64,000 bases of DNA from Paenibacillus sp. J2TS4 (GTDB lineage: Bacteria > Bacillota > Bacilli > Paenibacillales > NBRC-103111). Positions 9,171 to 18,340 of the stretch are shown here, one piece after another. Position 1 is the first letter of the stretch. Each line of letters begins with the position of its first letter. Position numbers and translations under genes: made by a program. The stretch is from positions 1 to 64,000 of the forward strand of contig NZ_BOSH01000013.1 of the NCBI RefSeq assembly GCF_018403245.1, given 5' to 3'. The notes beneath the pieces were generated by a model. It did no database searches. It was not told the DNA's origin and saw nothing but the letters and a program-made list of their open reading frames with translations.

Positions 9171-9992
9171 TTGTCCAATTTGATAGTAAAACCGGTGTTC
9201 CCTGGAGAAGACGATACCCGAGTCCTGGCCATCACCCCGGAAAGTGCACAATGGACCTATGTCGGATTTGAGGTTCATCTTATCGCTGCGGGTGACTCCT
9301 TGCGCGGCGTTACCGGGGAGCGGGAAGCATGCCTCGTGCTGCTGAGCGGGAAGGCGAATGCGAGCACATCGGAACGATCGTGGCAGAACATCGGGCAGCG
9401 GATGAGCGTATTCGAGCAAATTCCTCCGTATTCCGTGTACGTGCCGAGTGGTGACATGTATGAAATCGAGGCGCTCACGGATGTGGAAGTGGCCGTTTGC
9501 AGCGCGCCGGGCCAAGGGAATCATCAGGCAAGGCTGATCGCCCCGGAGCATGTCGGCGTCGAGGTGCGCGGCAGCGGCAATATGCAGCGGCATATTCACA
9601 ACATTTTGCCGGAACAGGAGCCGGCCGACAGTCTGCTCGTCGTGGAAGTGTTTACGCCGGGCGGCCATTGGTCGAGCTATCCGCCCCATAAGCATGACCG
9701 CGACGCGCTGCCCGACGAGTCGTTGCTGGAAGAAACGTATTATTTCAAAATTCAGCCGGAGCAAGGGTTTGCGGTGCAGCGGGTCTATACCGACGACCGT
9801 TCGCTCGACGAGACGCTCGTCGTGCGGGACGGCGAAGCGGTGCTGGTCCCCCGCGGATACCATCCCGTATCCGCGCCTCCTGGCTACGACGCGTATTACT
9901 TAAATGTCATGGCAGGCCCTGTCCGCACCTGGAAGTTCCATAACGATCCAGATCATGCCTGGCTGATGAACCACCCGGCCTCACATAAATAG
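9171..9992 (+). CDS. iolB: 5-deoxy-glucuronate isomerase
   Basis: About 273 residues with a bicupin fold; it isomerises 5-deoxy-glucuronate to 2-deoxy-5-keto-gluconate for IolC. The second cupin shows PPHKHD and LEETYYFKI, and VPRGYHPVSAPPGYD is a strong IolB signature. Start choice: AGGAG at 9158-9162 overlaps a GTG at 9162, so the TTG at 9171, 8 bases beyond the AGGAG, is the likelier start; a 276-residue version from the GTG is possible. It is the last gene of the iol operon and is followed by a terminator. Confidence 0.94.
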   Translation: MSNLIVKPVFPGEDDTRVLAITPESAQWTYVGFEVHLIAAGDSLRGVTGEREACLVLLSGKANASTSERSWQNIGQRMSVFEQIPPYSVYVPSGDMYEIEALTDVEVAVCSAPGQGNHQARLIAPEHVGVEVRGSGNMQRHIHNILPEQEPADSLLVVEVFTPGGHWSSYPPHKHDRDALPDESLLEETYYFKIQPEQGFAVQRVYTDDRSLDETLVVRDGEAVLVPRGYHPVSAPPGYDAYYLNVMAGPVRTWKFHNDPDHAWLMNHPASHK

Positions 9993-10036
9993 AGATCATA
10001 TTGCATCGGACGCAGAAAATACGCATAATGGGGTAA

Positions 10037-10069
10037 GGGGATGAGAGCATTAATCCATCCCCGTTTTTT
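10037..10069 (+). terminator. Rho-independent terminator of the iol operon
   Basis: GGGGATG (10037-10043) pairs with CATCCCC (10056-10062) and is followed by GTTTTTTA. It lies 45 bases after the iolB stop and separates the operon from the LacI-family gene. Confidence 0.85.
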
Positions 10070-10226
10070 AATAAACTCCTATCGATGCAAAGCAGGAAGA
10101 GTGACCGCGTTAAGAGGAAGGTTTAGACACCGACGTTGAGTGCGGACGGAATGCGCTTCGAAGCTATGCATCACTTTGCGGGGTTATTTTATCCACTTCG
10201 GTAAAATCAATGAGTCGGGGATGTTC

Positions 10227-11237
10227 ATGAAAGCTACCATATACGATGTTGCCAAAGAAGCCGGCGTGTCCATCGCTACCGTATCCAATGTGATCAACGG
10301 CAAAGGCAAAATAAGCAAAAAAAGACGGGAAGAAATATTCAAAATCATGGAGCGGCTGCAATACAAACCGAGCGTGATCGCTTCGGCCTTAATGGGCAAA
10401 CGGACCTTCACCCTCGGTTTGCTCATTCCGGACGTATCCAATCCGTTTTTTGCGGAAATCGCCAGAGCGATCGAGGACGAGACGCATCAGTCGGGGTACA
10501 GTCTTATCATTTGCAGTACGGACAATAAAGATGAAAAAGTCGAGCGTTATCTCAAGCTGCTGGAACAAAAAAGCGTGGACGGCATCATTATCGGCACAGG
10601 CATCGATAATATCGAATTATTGAAGCAATTGCAGCATAAATCGATACCGATTGCGATGATCGCCCGGGAGGTCGAATCGTTGACCGCGCATACCGTCGTG
10701 ACGGACGATTTCCTCGGCGGAACGCTTGCGGCCCGTCACCTGCTCGAGCTCGGACATCTTCGTCTTTCCGTATTAGCGGAAAGTTTGAAGGTAAGCAGCA
10801 GCCGCGAGCGGATCAGAGGCTTTTCGTTCGCTTTGTTCGAAGCCGGCGTCGCGCTGAACGAAGAAAGCATCATTACTTGCGATCATACGATCGAAGATGC
10901 CAAGCGGGGCGCTAAACATCTGCTGCGTCAAGCGGAACGGCCGACGGCGATCTTCTGCAGCAACGACATCCTTGCCGTCGGGGCGCTGCAAGCCGCCAAG
11001 GAAGAAGGATTTCGCGTTCCCGAAGACGTATCCGTTGTCGGGTTCGATAATACCATTCTGTCGTCCGTCACCGATCCGGCGTTGACGACGGTTGCTCAGC
11101 CGATGGACCAGATGGCCAAGCTTGTGTTCAATCTGTTGCTCGGCCAGTTGGAGAACAATCCGGATACGACGATGCAGCGGGTCGTATTGCGACCTGAATT
11201 AATCGTCCGCCAATCGACTTCGAATGCTGTCCGTTAA
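10227..11237 (+). CDS. LacI-family transcriptional regulator
   Basis: A 336-residue regulator. The N-terminal helix-turn-helix is TIYDVAKEAGVSIATVSNV followed by the hinge region LQYKPSVIASALMG; the rest is a periplasmic-binding-protein-like effector domain (LGLLIPDVSNPFF, SVVGFDNT). The ATG at 10227 has GGGG 6 bases upstream; an in-frame ATG at 10221 is too close to it. The gene lies directly behind the iol operon and in the same direction, with its own upstream gap. Bacillus subtilis controls iol genes with a DeoR-type IolR, so a LacI-type protein acting at the two AAGCGCTT operators is the inferred arrangement here. Confidence 0.9.
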   Translation: MKATIYDVAKEAGVSIATVSNVINGKGKISKKRREEIFKIMERLQYKPSVIASALMGKRTFTLGLLIPDVSNPFFAEIARAIEDETHQSGYSLIICSTDNKDEKVERYLKLLEQKSVDGIIIGTGIDNIELLKQLQHKSIPIAMIAREVESLTAHTVVTDDFLGGTLAARHLLELGHLRLSVLAESLKVSSSRERIRGFSFALFEAGVALNEESIITCDHTIEDAKRGAKHLLRQAERPTAIFCSNDILAVGALQAAKEEGFRVPEDVSVVGFDNTILSSVTDPALTTVAQPMDQMAKLVFNLLLGQLENNPDTTMQRVVLRPELIVRQSTSNAVR

Positions 11238-12020
11238 GTTCATTTCAAGCATAGATGCGCCGGTTTCCTAATTTTAGTGAAATTGGCGTATTTTAAAATA
11301 TAAAGTATAACTGTTCAACTGTTGAAGAACTTGTAAAGACAATGATCGTTGTACTTCCTGTGTTGGCGCCTCTCAGGGCAGAAATGTTCCGGATCTTTGA
11401 GCCCCTTGCAGGGGTGTGGCGTTTGATAACGAGGAGACACGAGTGACCAAATGTTCCGGGGCTACTTTTAACAAATGTGTATAAAGCGGCATGACACAAA
11501 GTCCTACGCTGGATCCAATCAGGAGTTCCAGGAATAGCAAAAGACCAACAAATATGCAGGTCAATCTTCTCATTTAGCCCGATTTTCAGTTTTTATTGGA
11601 AAAGACGTGTACTTTTGCGCGTCTTTCTTGTTTTTTACCGGATTCTTGCCAAAAGACGTGCACTTCCGCATGTCCTCTGGTCATTGGTCACCGCTGCACG
11701 TCTATAGGTCGTTCGTTTAGTTGCCCCTGAATGTCCATTCTCGCTCGGCCCTCTACTGTAACTTCAGTGGAAAACCCTAACTGTTCATCCCACAATAAAC
11801 TGCACTTGCACCTGGTGGGCTGGGCTTGCTTGAGTTCTGCGATATGCAGACAGAGGGCATTCATAATTTCTTGTAGCTGGCGTCATGATAATGAAAGAGT
11901 TGCAGTCCAAGTATTCACGAAGGTCATAAAATCTAAAGATTCTGTCAATATTTCGTTAGCGGTCGTTTCCGCAAACTAGTATATTCTACTCAGACTCTAA
12001 TTACAGGAGGGAGTAGAACG
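11238..12020. other. 783-base gap, no convincing gene
   Basis: Nothing recognisable. AAAAGACGTG followed by a C/T-ACTT occurs twice (about 11600 and 11653) as a short direct repeat. A minus-strand frame of 66 residues (11373-11573) starts with a hydrophobic segment but has no ribosome site and no other support. Confidence 0.5.
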
Positions 12021-14741
12021 ATGTTCGCGATGACGAAAGGCAGAAAATCGATTTTTGTAAGCGCTTTGCTGGCGTTGACTATGGTCTTGGCCCCTTTGGG
12101 CGGCAACGGGATGATGGCCGCTGCCAAATCGGCAGAACGCCCGGTCGGGCTTGACGTGCTGTTTGTCGGAGCTCATCCCGACGACGAGGCGGGCAGCTTG
12201 TCCACCTTCGGACAATGGAACGAGTACGAGGGCATTCGTACAGGCGTCATTACCGTTACGAGAGGAGAAGGAGGAGGCAACGCGGCGGGACCGGAAGAAG
12301 GAGCGGCTCTGGGCATTATACGGGAAAAGGAAGAGCGCAACGCAGTGGGGAAAGCAGGCATCGAGCATATTTATAATTTGGATAAACTAGATTTCTACTA
12401 CACGGTTAGCGCGCCTTTGACGGAGGAAATGTGGGGCCATGACGATTCTTTGGAAAAAGCGGTCCGGATCGTGCGCATGACGCGCCCGGAATTGATCGTC
12501 ACGATGAACCCTTCGCCGACACCCGGCAATCACGGCAACCACCAGTATGCGGCTCGATTGGCGGTCGAAGCGTTCTATGCCGCTGCCGATCCGGACGTCT
12601 TCCCCGAACAGATCGAACAGGAAGGGCTGAAGCCCTGGCGGGCGAGCAAACTATTGATGCGGTATGCCGCCGGATCGGGGCAGCTTGGGGAGAGCTGTGA
12701 TTCGACGTTTGTGCCTACTGAGCCGACGGATGAGGTATACGGCGTCTGGAACGGACGTTATTCGGCAAAGCATGGCAAAACATGGGGCCAAGTGGAACGG
12801 GATGCGCAGCGCGAATATGTAACCCAAGGCTGGGCGGTCTTCCCTGACGTGTCAGCCGACGGGCAGCAATTAGGCTGCGACTCGTTTACAGAAATTGATA
12901 GTCGCGTGCCCGGCCTGGAAAGCGGGACGGATTCCGAGGCGATCTTGGCCGGGGCGCTGAAGCAAGCGGAAGGCGGCTTGCCGCTCGGCTCCGAATTGTA
13001 TTTGACGACCGACGCCTTCCAACTTGTGCGCGGCCAATCGTTTAACGTAACGGCCCATGTGCTCAACGGAGGAAAAGAGACGCTTCGCGATGCCGAAATC
13101 CGTCTGGAATTGCCGGACGGATGGAAAGCGGAAGGAAAAGGCGCGGTCGCCAAGCTGGAACCGAATGAACCGGTTTCCGCCGAATTTACGGTAACGGTGC
13201 CGGATAATGCGGAGTTGAAGCGCGTACGGCTTAACGCCCGCTTGACGGCCGGGGATATGGAAGGCTTTACAAGCCGGGTCGTCAACGTTTCGCCGGAAGT
13301 GACGGGCACGCTCCAGCCTTTGCCGCAAGTGGCGCAGTTCCGGAACTGGGCGCAGCAAGTCGGCGTACCGCAGCTTGATAATTTGATCAAGCCGGTGCTT
13401 GCTCTCGGCGTCGGCGAGACGCGCACAGTGGAAGTCGATGTGACGAATTACAGTGACCGCAAGCAGAATGGCGAAGTAACGCTGCAACTGCCTGAAGGTT
13501 TTAAGGCGGAGCCGGCGATGCGAACCTATTCCAATTTGCAGCCAGGGGCAACCGGCAAAGTGAAATTCCAGGTGAAAAACACGAATCCCGACTTGAAAAC
13601 GTCCAATGAGGGCGGAGAGAAGGGAGATTATAACTTTACCGTTCAGACGACAAGCATGGGCGGAAGCAGTACACAGGCGGCCGCTCTGAACCTGGTGCCG
13701 GTCGCGGAGATCGCGAAGGTGGATGCCGCGCCGCGTATCGACGGCGTGGAATCCCCCGGGGAATATCCCGGCGTCGAGTTGGACTTAAGCCGGGTGTGGG
13801 AAGGCGAAGCGCCGGAATCCGAGGCGGATGCCTCCGGCAGCGCGAAGGTGACTTGGTATGACGATGCGCTTTATTTCGTCATTCATGTCAAGGACGATGT
13901 GCTGGGCGCCGTTCTGCCGCCGGATGACGCGAAGCGTCATTGGCGCACCGATTCTGTCGAGATCGCCATCGATCCGCGCGGCGATTCGGAGAATACGTCG
14001 ACGACGTTCAAAGTCGGCATTTTCCCGGTGACGGACGATGCGCAGCATGGCAATCCCGCGGCGGCGTACCGCGATGCCGATCATAAGCAAGGCCTGATTG
14101 CCGAGACGGCTCCGGGAATGGTCGTCAAATCGACCGTAAGCGAACCGTATGCCGGTTATACGATTGAGGCGAAAATTCCGTTCGCCGATTTGCCGGCGCC
14201 GATCGATCCCCAGCGGATGGGCTTGAATATTTTCATCTACGATTCCGACACGCAAGACAAAACAGGACAAACGCGTCTCGGCTGGTCTACATGGGGCGGC
14301 GTACAAGGCGATCCGTACCGCTGGGGCCAAGTGTCGCTAGCCGGCTATGACCGGGGGAAAGACGGCGCCGTTGACGTCGGACGCAGCGTAGCTTCGCCGC
14401 AGTCGATTCTCCAATCGATAGCGGACGGCGTTCCGCTCGCCGGCGGGCGCGATGCCGGCAAGGCCGTTCAATTCCAAGCGAAGCCGGTTTGGCAGGACGA
14501 TTCGGTTATCGTCGAGCTGAAAGCGAAAGTAGCGGGCGAAGCCCATCTGTTCATCTGGGCGGACGATGAAGCGCTCGCTTACCGATCCGTTCGGCTTGAG
14601 CCGGGCAAGACGGAGAAGCTGCTCCTGCCGGTTGCGAAGGATCGGGCTAATCAGGTGCAGCAAGACGGGATCGTGTTAGCGGCGTTTGAAACCGAGACCG
14701 GCGCAACCGCGGCTTTATCGGAGCCTGTCAAGAAGGAGTAG
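12021..14741 (+). CDS. Secreted PIG-L/LmbE-family deacetylase with NEW3-like and CBM9-like domains
   Basis: A 906-residue exported protein. Residues 1-37 form a signal peptide (KGRK, hydrophobic core, AAAKSA). The PIG-L zinc site is AHPDDE near residue 52-57, with the downstream GNHGNHQYAAR supplying the second histidine motif. The middle (about 320-560) has two beta-rich segments with LPDGWKAE- and LPEGFKAEP-like strings, typical of NEW3/Ig-like modules in extracellular hydrolases. From about 575 (IDGVESPGEYPG, WYDDALYFVIHVKDD, DSVEIAIDPRG) the C-terminus resembles a CBM9 carbohydrate-binding domain. PIG-L enzymes remove N-acetyl groups from amino sugars, so an extracellular deacetylase of a glycan or glycoconjugate is inferred. 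The ATG follows GGAGGGAG. Confidence 0.88.
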   Translation: MFAMTKGRKSIFVSALLALTMVLAPLGGNGMMAAAKSAERPVGLDVLFVGAHPDDEAGSLSTFGQWNEYEGIRTGVITVTRGEGGGNAAGPEEGAALGIIREKEERNAVGKAGIEHIYNLDKLDFYYTVSAPLTEEMWGHDDSLEKAVRIVRMTRPELIVTMNPSPTPGNHGNHQYAARLAVEAFYAAADPDVFPEQIEQEGLKPWRASKLLMRYAAGSGQLGESCDSTFVPTEPTDEVYGVWNGRYSAKHGKTWGQVERDAQREYVTQGWAVFPDVSADGQQLGCDSFTEIDSRVPGLESGTDSEAILAGALKQAEGGLPLGSELYLTTDAFQLVRGQSFNVTAHVLNGGKETLRDAEIRLELPDGWKAEGKGAVAKLEPNEPVSAEFTVTVPDNAELKRVRLNARLTAGDMEGFTSRVVNVSPEVTGTLQPLPQVAQFRNWAQQVGVPQLDNLIKPVLALGVGETRTVEVDVTNYSDRKQNGEVTLQLPEGFKAEPAMRTYSNLQPGATGKVKFQVKNTNPDLKTSNEGGEKGDYNFTVQTTSMGGSSTQAAALNLVPVAEIAKVDAAPRIDGVESPGEYPGVELDLSRVWEGEAPESEADASGSAKVTWYDDALYFVIHVKDDVLGAVLPPDDAKRHWRTDSVEIAIDPRGDSENTSTTFKVGIFPVTDDAQHGNPAAAYRDADHKQGLIAETAPGMVVKSTVSEPYAGYTIEAKIPFADLPAPIDPQRMGLNIFIYDSDTQDKTGQTRLGWSTWGGVQGDPYRWGQVSLAGYDRGKDGAVDVGRSVASPQSILQSIADGVPLAGGRDAGKAVQFQAKPVWQDDSVIVELKAKVAGEAHLFIWADDEALAYRSVRLEPGKTEKLLLPVAKDRANQVQQDGIVLAAFETETGATAALSEPVKKE

Positions 14742-14745
14742 CATG

Positions 14746-14780
14746 TGAGGCGGTATCATGTTGATGCCGCCTCAGTTTGT
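14746..14780 (+). terminator. Hairpin after the PIG-L gene
   Basis: TGAGGCGGTATC pairs with GATGCCGCCTCA (one wobble) around a five-base loop, directly after the stop codon. The following run (GTTTGTTG) is a weak U-tract, so termination may be partial. Confidence 0.65.
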
Positions 14781-15044
14781 TGATGAAGTCGCAAAAGATT
14801 TCATGGCGATCTTTATGCTGCATTGTATCCATTGGTGCAACAACTATGGAGGTTTGAGGGCAGATCTTGCCAAAGTATTGCACAATATGTACAATAATCG
14901 CAAATAATAGGCAAAGTTCCTCTGGCGTTTTAAAACGGGTTGGGATGACGAATCAACATGGGCATCTTTTCAAACAATACCGCTCCAGCGGGAAAGAATA
15001 GGCCCAGGTAATGAAGGGCCTTTATTTCAGAAAACATGCAATGT

Positions 15045-15475
15045 GAGTCGGTTTCGTTCACATAGAATGGGCGGCGGATGCATCGAATTACCGATTTTGT
15101 TCGAAATTCCATGCACAGATCGGGATTTGAACCCTCATCTTGTAGATGTGTACGAAAAATCATATACAATGAGCGGCGTACGCATCGAATTAGCCGATTT
15201 TGTTCGAAATTCCATACACAGATCGGGATTTGAGCCCTCATCCTGTAGATGTGTACGAAAAATCATATACAATGGGCGGCGTATGGATCGAATTAGCCGA
15301 TTTAGTTCGAAATTTCATACACAGATCGGGATTTGAGCCCTCATCCTGTAGATGTGCACGAAAAATCATATACAATGGGCGGCGTATGGATCGAATTAGC
15401 CGACTTTGTTCGAAATTTCATACACAAAATTGCAATTTGAGCCCTAGTCCTGTAAATGCATACAAAGGTATTCGT
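15045..15475. repeat. Four tandem copies of a ~103-bp unit
   Basis: Units begin near 15069, 15171, 15274 and 15377 (spacing 102, 103, 103). Each carries GGCGGCGTA, ATCGAATTAGCCGA, TTTGTTCGAAATT, CAGATCGGGATTTGA and GTAGATGTG. The first and last copies are more diverged. Because 103 is not a multiple of three, the unit cannot encode a repeated peptide. On the minus strand each unit contains GGG-T/C-TCAAATCCCG, which looks like a tRNA T-arm, but no complete tRNA fold is present. Confidence 0.9.
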
Positions 15476-15520
15476 GTTCGCCACAGTGAGATGTATACCG
15501 CTCTTCTTGCCCAAAGCGGA

Positions 15521-15551
15521 AAAATAAAAAGCTTCCGTTTGCAGGAAGCTT
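15521..15551 (-). terminator. Terminator of the AraC/sugar operon
   Basis: On the minus strand AAGCTTCC and GGAAGCTT pair around TGCAAAC, followed by TTTTATTTTT. It lies 75 bases past the AraC-gene stop and closes the minus-strand operon. Confidence 0.85.
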
Positions 15552-15625
15552 AATTCATGTCCTTGGCCGGGCAACCATCGATTTCCTCGCGCCTCTACGA
15601 AGCCCTTGATTTCGGATGCTCGACG

Positions 15626-16522
15626 TCAATATTTTTTAAGATTGTAAAAAATTTTGGGCAGCTTGCGATATTTATTCGGACTGACGCCGATCATTTTCTT
15701 AAACATCCAATGAAAATGCGTGACATTGTTGAAGCCGACCTGATAGGCAATTTCCGTGACCTGCGTATCGGTATAGAGCAGCATTTCCTTGGCGTGCCAA
15801 ATTCGTTTGAACGAAATGAATTCCACGATCGAAAAGCCGGTGTTATGCTTGAATTCCCGGCTTAAGTAAGACGGGTTCACCCGCAGCTCGGACGACAGCT
15901 TGGATAAGTTGATATTTTCGTTATAGCGTCGATTAATATATTCCATCGCGTTCTGGACAACCGGCTTCAAGTGAACGCCGTTCCAGCATTCAATCTGGTT
16001 ATAGCGCTTGTTCCGGCCGTACTCCCGCTTCAATTCCAGCAACAGCCATTGCAGGAGGGAACCGACCGCACGCAGCGAGAAGCCTTCCTTGCGGTCGTAT
16101 TCCTCCATCATCAGATCGAAGCACCACCGCAGCTTCGGCTGCAGCTTCGGATTCACTTTCAGTTGATGCGAGAAGTCGTCCGTCCGTTCGTAGAACAGCG
16201 ACAGCGGATCGACCCCGTCATCCAACTGGATGAGATTGGCAAGCGACGGATCGAACATGATGATCATCGCTTCAAACGGCTCTTGATTGATCAATTGGCT
16301 TTTATGCAATTCGTGATTGCCGATGACGAACAGATCGCCGGGCTCGAAAACGTATACTTTATTTTCGATATAATATTTGCCTCTACCCGATACGACATAG
16401 AAAATTTCGAGCGGTTCATGCCATTCGAACGGCATGCGCCACTCGCCTTCATTGCGATTGATAAAAATTTGGAAATCGCAGAAGCTGCGAAACGTTTGCA
16501 GCGATTCCGGAAGTCTGTTCAT
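15626..16522 (-). CDS. AraC-family regulator with N-terminal cupin domain
   Basis: About 298 residues. An N-terminal cupin-like sensing domain (MPFEWHEPLEIFYVVSG, YVFEPGDLFVIG) is followed by a C-terminal pair of helix-turn-helices (LSKLSSELRVNPSYLSREF and VTEIAYQVGFNNVTHFHWMFKK). AAGGAG overlaps an in-frame GTG at 16534, so the ATG at 16522, 11 bases beyond, is the better start. It is the last gene of the minus-strand sugar operon, 25 bases or fewer after the permease, and probably activates that operon in response to its sugar. The ligand is not evident. Confidence 0.92.
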   Translation of the reverse strand: MNRLPESLQTFRSFCDFQIFINRNEGEWRMPFEWHEPLEIFYVVSGRGKYYIENKVYVFEPGDLFVIGNHELHKSQLINQEPFEAMIIMFDPSLANLIQLDDGVDPLSLFYERTDDFSHQLKVNPKLQPKLRWCFDLMMEEYDRKEGFSLRAVGSLLQWLLLELKREYGRNKRYNQIECWNGVHLKPVVQNAMEYINRRYNENINLSKLSSELRVNPSYLSREFKHNTGFSIVEFISFKRIWHAKEMLLYTDTQVTEIAYQVGFNNVTHFHWMFKKMIGVSPNKYRKLPKIFYNLKKY

Positions 16523-16547
16523 AATATCGATCACTCCTTCTGGTAGA

Positions 16548-17375
16548 TCAACCTTTTAACGCGCCGCTTGTCAATCCTTGAATCACTTGTTTTTGCAACA
16601 GAATAAAAATAATGACGATCGGAATGACGCTGATGACAATCGCCGCGAACATCGCCGCGAAGTCGGCGTTAAATTGCGATTTGAACAAACTGATGCCCAC
16701 CTGTAAAGTACGTACTTTCTGGTCGCTGGTCAATAGCAGGGCGTATAGAAATTCATTCCAGCATAATAGAAACTGAAAAATGGCGGCCGTAGCCATGCCG
16801 GGACGAATTAACGGAATTAGAATGCGCCCATAGGTGTAATAGAAGCCCGCGCCGTCCATATAGGCCGATTCCATAATTTCTTTCGGCACGGAGCGGACGA
16901 ATCCATATACGAGCAATAGCGTTAGCGGGAAACCCATCGCGGTATAAGTCGTTATCAACGCCCATTTCGAATTCAGTAAACCGAACTGGCCCGCAATCAA
17001 ATAATAGGGAACCATTAACGAATTGACCGGAAGAAAAATACCGGCCGTCATCGCGACATATACCGATACGGTCCACTTCTTGCCTTGGCTGACCGCATAA
17101 GCGGCCAAAGTTGCGATCAGCAAACAGAAGCCGACGGATAGCAGACTGACGAATACCGAATTGAGAAACAACTGCCCGAGCTGCCCTACGACGTAAGCTT
17201 TGCGGTAGTTGGCGAAATGCCACTCTTGCGGCAAGGAAAAAGGCGAACTCATCAATTCCGCGTTGCTTTTGAGCGAACCGATCAAGATCCAAAGGATGGG
17301 GAGCATCGTGATGCCCAGAAAGAACAGAATGACGAGATAGGCCGGAAGTTTAGCAACACTGGTTTTCCAATTCAT
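16548..17375 (-). CDS. Carbohydrate ABC transporter permease (MalG/AmyC type)
   Basis: A 275-residue inner-membrane permease with about six transmembrane segments. The EAA-type loop (MESAYMDGAGFYYTYGRILIPL) that docks the ATPase lies near residues 175-196; P-A-type GFPLTLLL precedes it. MalG-like C-terminus ends QVIQGLTSGALKG, a strong family signature. It pairs with the permease immediately upstream (12 bases apart). The operon encodes no ATPase, so a shared one must energise it. Confidence 0.94.
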   Translation of the reverse strand: MNWKTSVAKLPAYLVILFFLGITMLPILWILIGSLKSNAELMSSPFSLPQEWHFANYRKAYVVGQLGQLFLNSVFVSLLSVGFCLLIATLAAYAVSQGKKWTVSVYVAMTAGIFLPVNSLMVPYYLIAGQFGLLNSKWALITTYTAMGFPLTLLLVYGFVRSVPKEIMESAYMDGAGFYYTYGRILIPLIRPGMATAAIFQFLLCWNEFLYALLLTSDQKVRTLQVGISLFKSQFNADFAAMFAAIVISVIPIVIIFILLQKQVIQGLTSGALKG

Positions 17376-17387
17376 ATTGATCCCCCT

Positions 17388-18251
17388 CTACAGATCTTTC
17401 TCACGGAACGCCAGACGCACGGCAAGCACCATGGCGGCGCCGATCGCAATCAGCATGACGGCGAGCGTGTTCGCGTATCCGTATTGATAGGAAACCATCT
17501 TATTATAGATGTGCAGCGACAGAACCATCGTCTGGTTGATCGGACCGCCGTTCGTCAGCAGAAACGGAGCCTCGAAATTTTTGAGCGTATCGGTTAACGA
17601 CAGCAGAACGGCAATCGAGAGCGCAGGCTTGAGCAAAGGGAGTGTAATATGCCATTCCTGCTTCAGGGCGCTCGCGCCGTCGATTTGCGCCGATTCGTAT
17701 AGAGACGGGTCGATCGTTGAAATAAACGACATGAAAATAATCATGAAAAACCCGATATAGAAAATCCATTGGCCGATCAGCGCCGGAAAAGCGGTATGCA
17801 GTTCACCGAGCCAGTTATGCTGCCAGGAGCCCAGCCCGAGAAATTGAAGCAACTCGTTCAGCAGCCCGAACTCTCCGTTGTAAATAAATTGCCATAACAT
17901 CGCCAGTGCCAAGGTAGAAATGAGATTGGGTATAAAAAAAACGGTCCGGAAAAATTTCCACCCCGCTATTTTGCGCGATAAAATCATCGCGACGATCATC
18001 GCCATCGGAATATGGATAAAGACGGCGGCGGCGCCCCATAGAAGCGTGTTCAATAATGATTTATGAAACACGCTGTCCTCAAGCAGCCTTCTGAAATTAT
18101 CCAAACCGACGAATTCCATCGGCGTGATCGAATCCCACTTCATCAAGCTCGTATAAGCCAAAAATCCGATCGGGTATATATAATAAATAAGGAAGACTAC
18201 AACGGCAGGGATTAAAAATAAAATAACGCCTATTCGATGATGATTTTTCAT
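17388..18251 (-). CDS. Carbohydrate ABC transporter permease (MalF/UgpA type)
   Basis: A 287-residue permease of the sugar CUT1 family. The N-terminus shows the first helix (IGVILFLIPAVVVFLIYYIYP), then LDNFRRLLED, and the EAA loop reads YESAQIDGASALKQEWHITLPL. Six transmembrane segments are visible. The start ATG at 18251 has AGAGG upstream. It sits between the binding protein and the second permease. Confidence 0.94.
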   Translation of the reverse strand: MKNHHRIGVILFLIPAVVVFLIYYIYPIGFLAYTSLMKWDSITPMEFVGLDNFRRLLEDSVFHKSLLNTLLWGAAAVFIHIPMAMIVAMILSRKIAGWKFFRTVFFIPNLISTLALAMLWQFIYNGEFGLLNELLQFLGLGSWQHNWLGELHTAFPALIGQWIFYIGFFMIIFMSFISTIDPSLYESAQIDGASALKQEWHITLPLLKPALSIAVLLSLTDTLKNFEAPFLLTNGGPINQTMVLSLHIYNKMVSYQYGYANTLAVMLIAIGAAMVLAVRLAFREKDL

Positions 18252-18340
18252 ATGCTCGGACCTCTCTAATCAAAGGTTCTGACGGAATTTCCGCGGCGAT
18301 GGGCCGCGGAAATCCCGTCATATTTGCCACAAACACCCTT

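Noticed and set aside
11373..11573. 66-residue minus-strand frame with a hydrophobic start
   Set aside because: No ribosome site, no promoter and no similarity; a hydrophobic stretch of this size can occur by chance.
15069..15475. tRNA genes in the 103-bp array
   Set aside because: Only a T-arm-like block is present; no acceptor stem, D-arm or anticodon arm could be paired.
15043..15553. Peptides of 97-117 residues in the 103-bp array
   Set aside because: The unit is not a multiple of three, so each repeat is read in a different frame; no ribosome sites.
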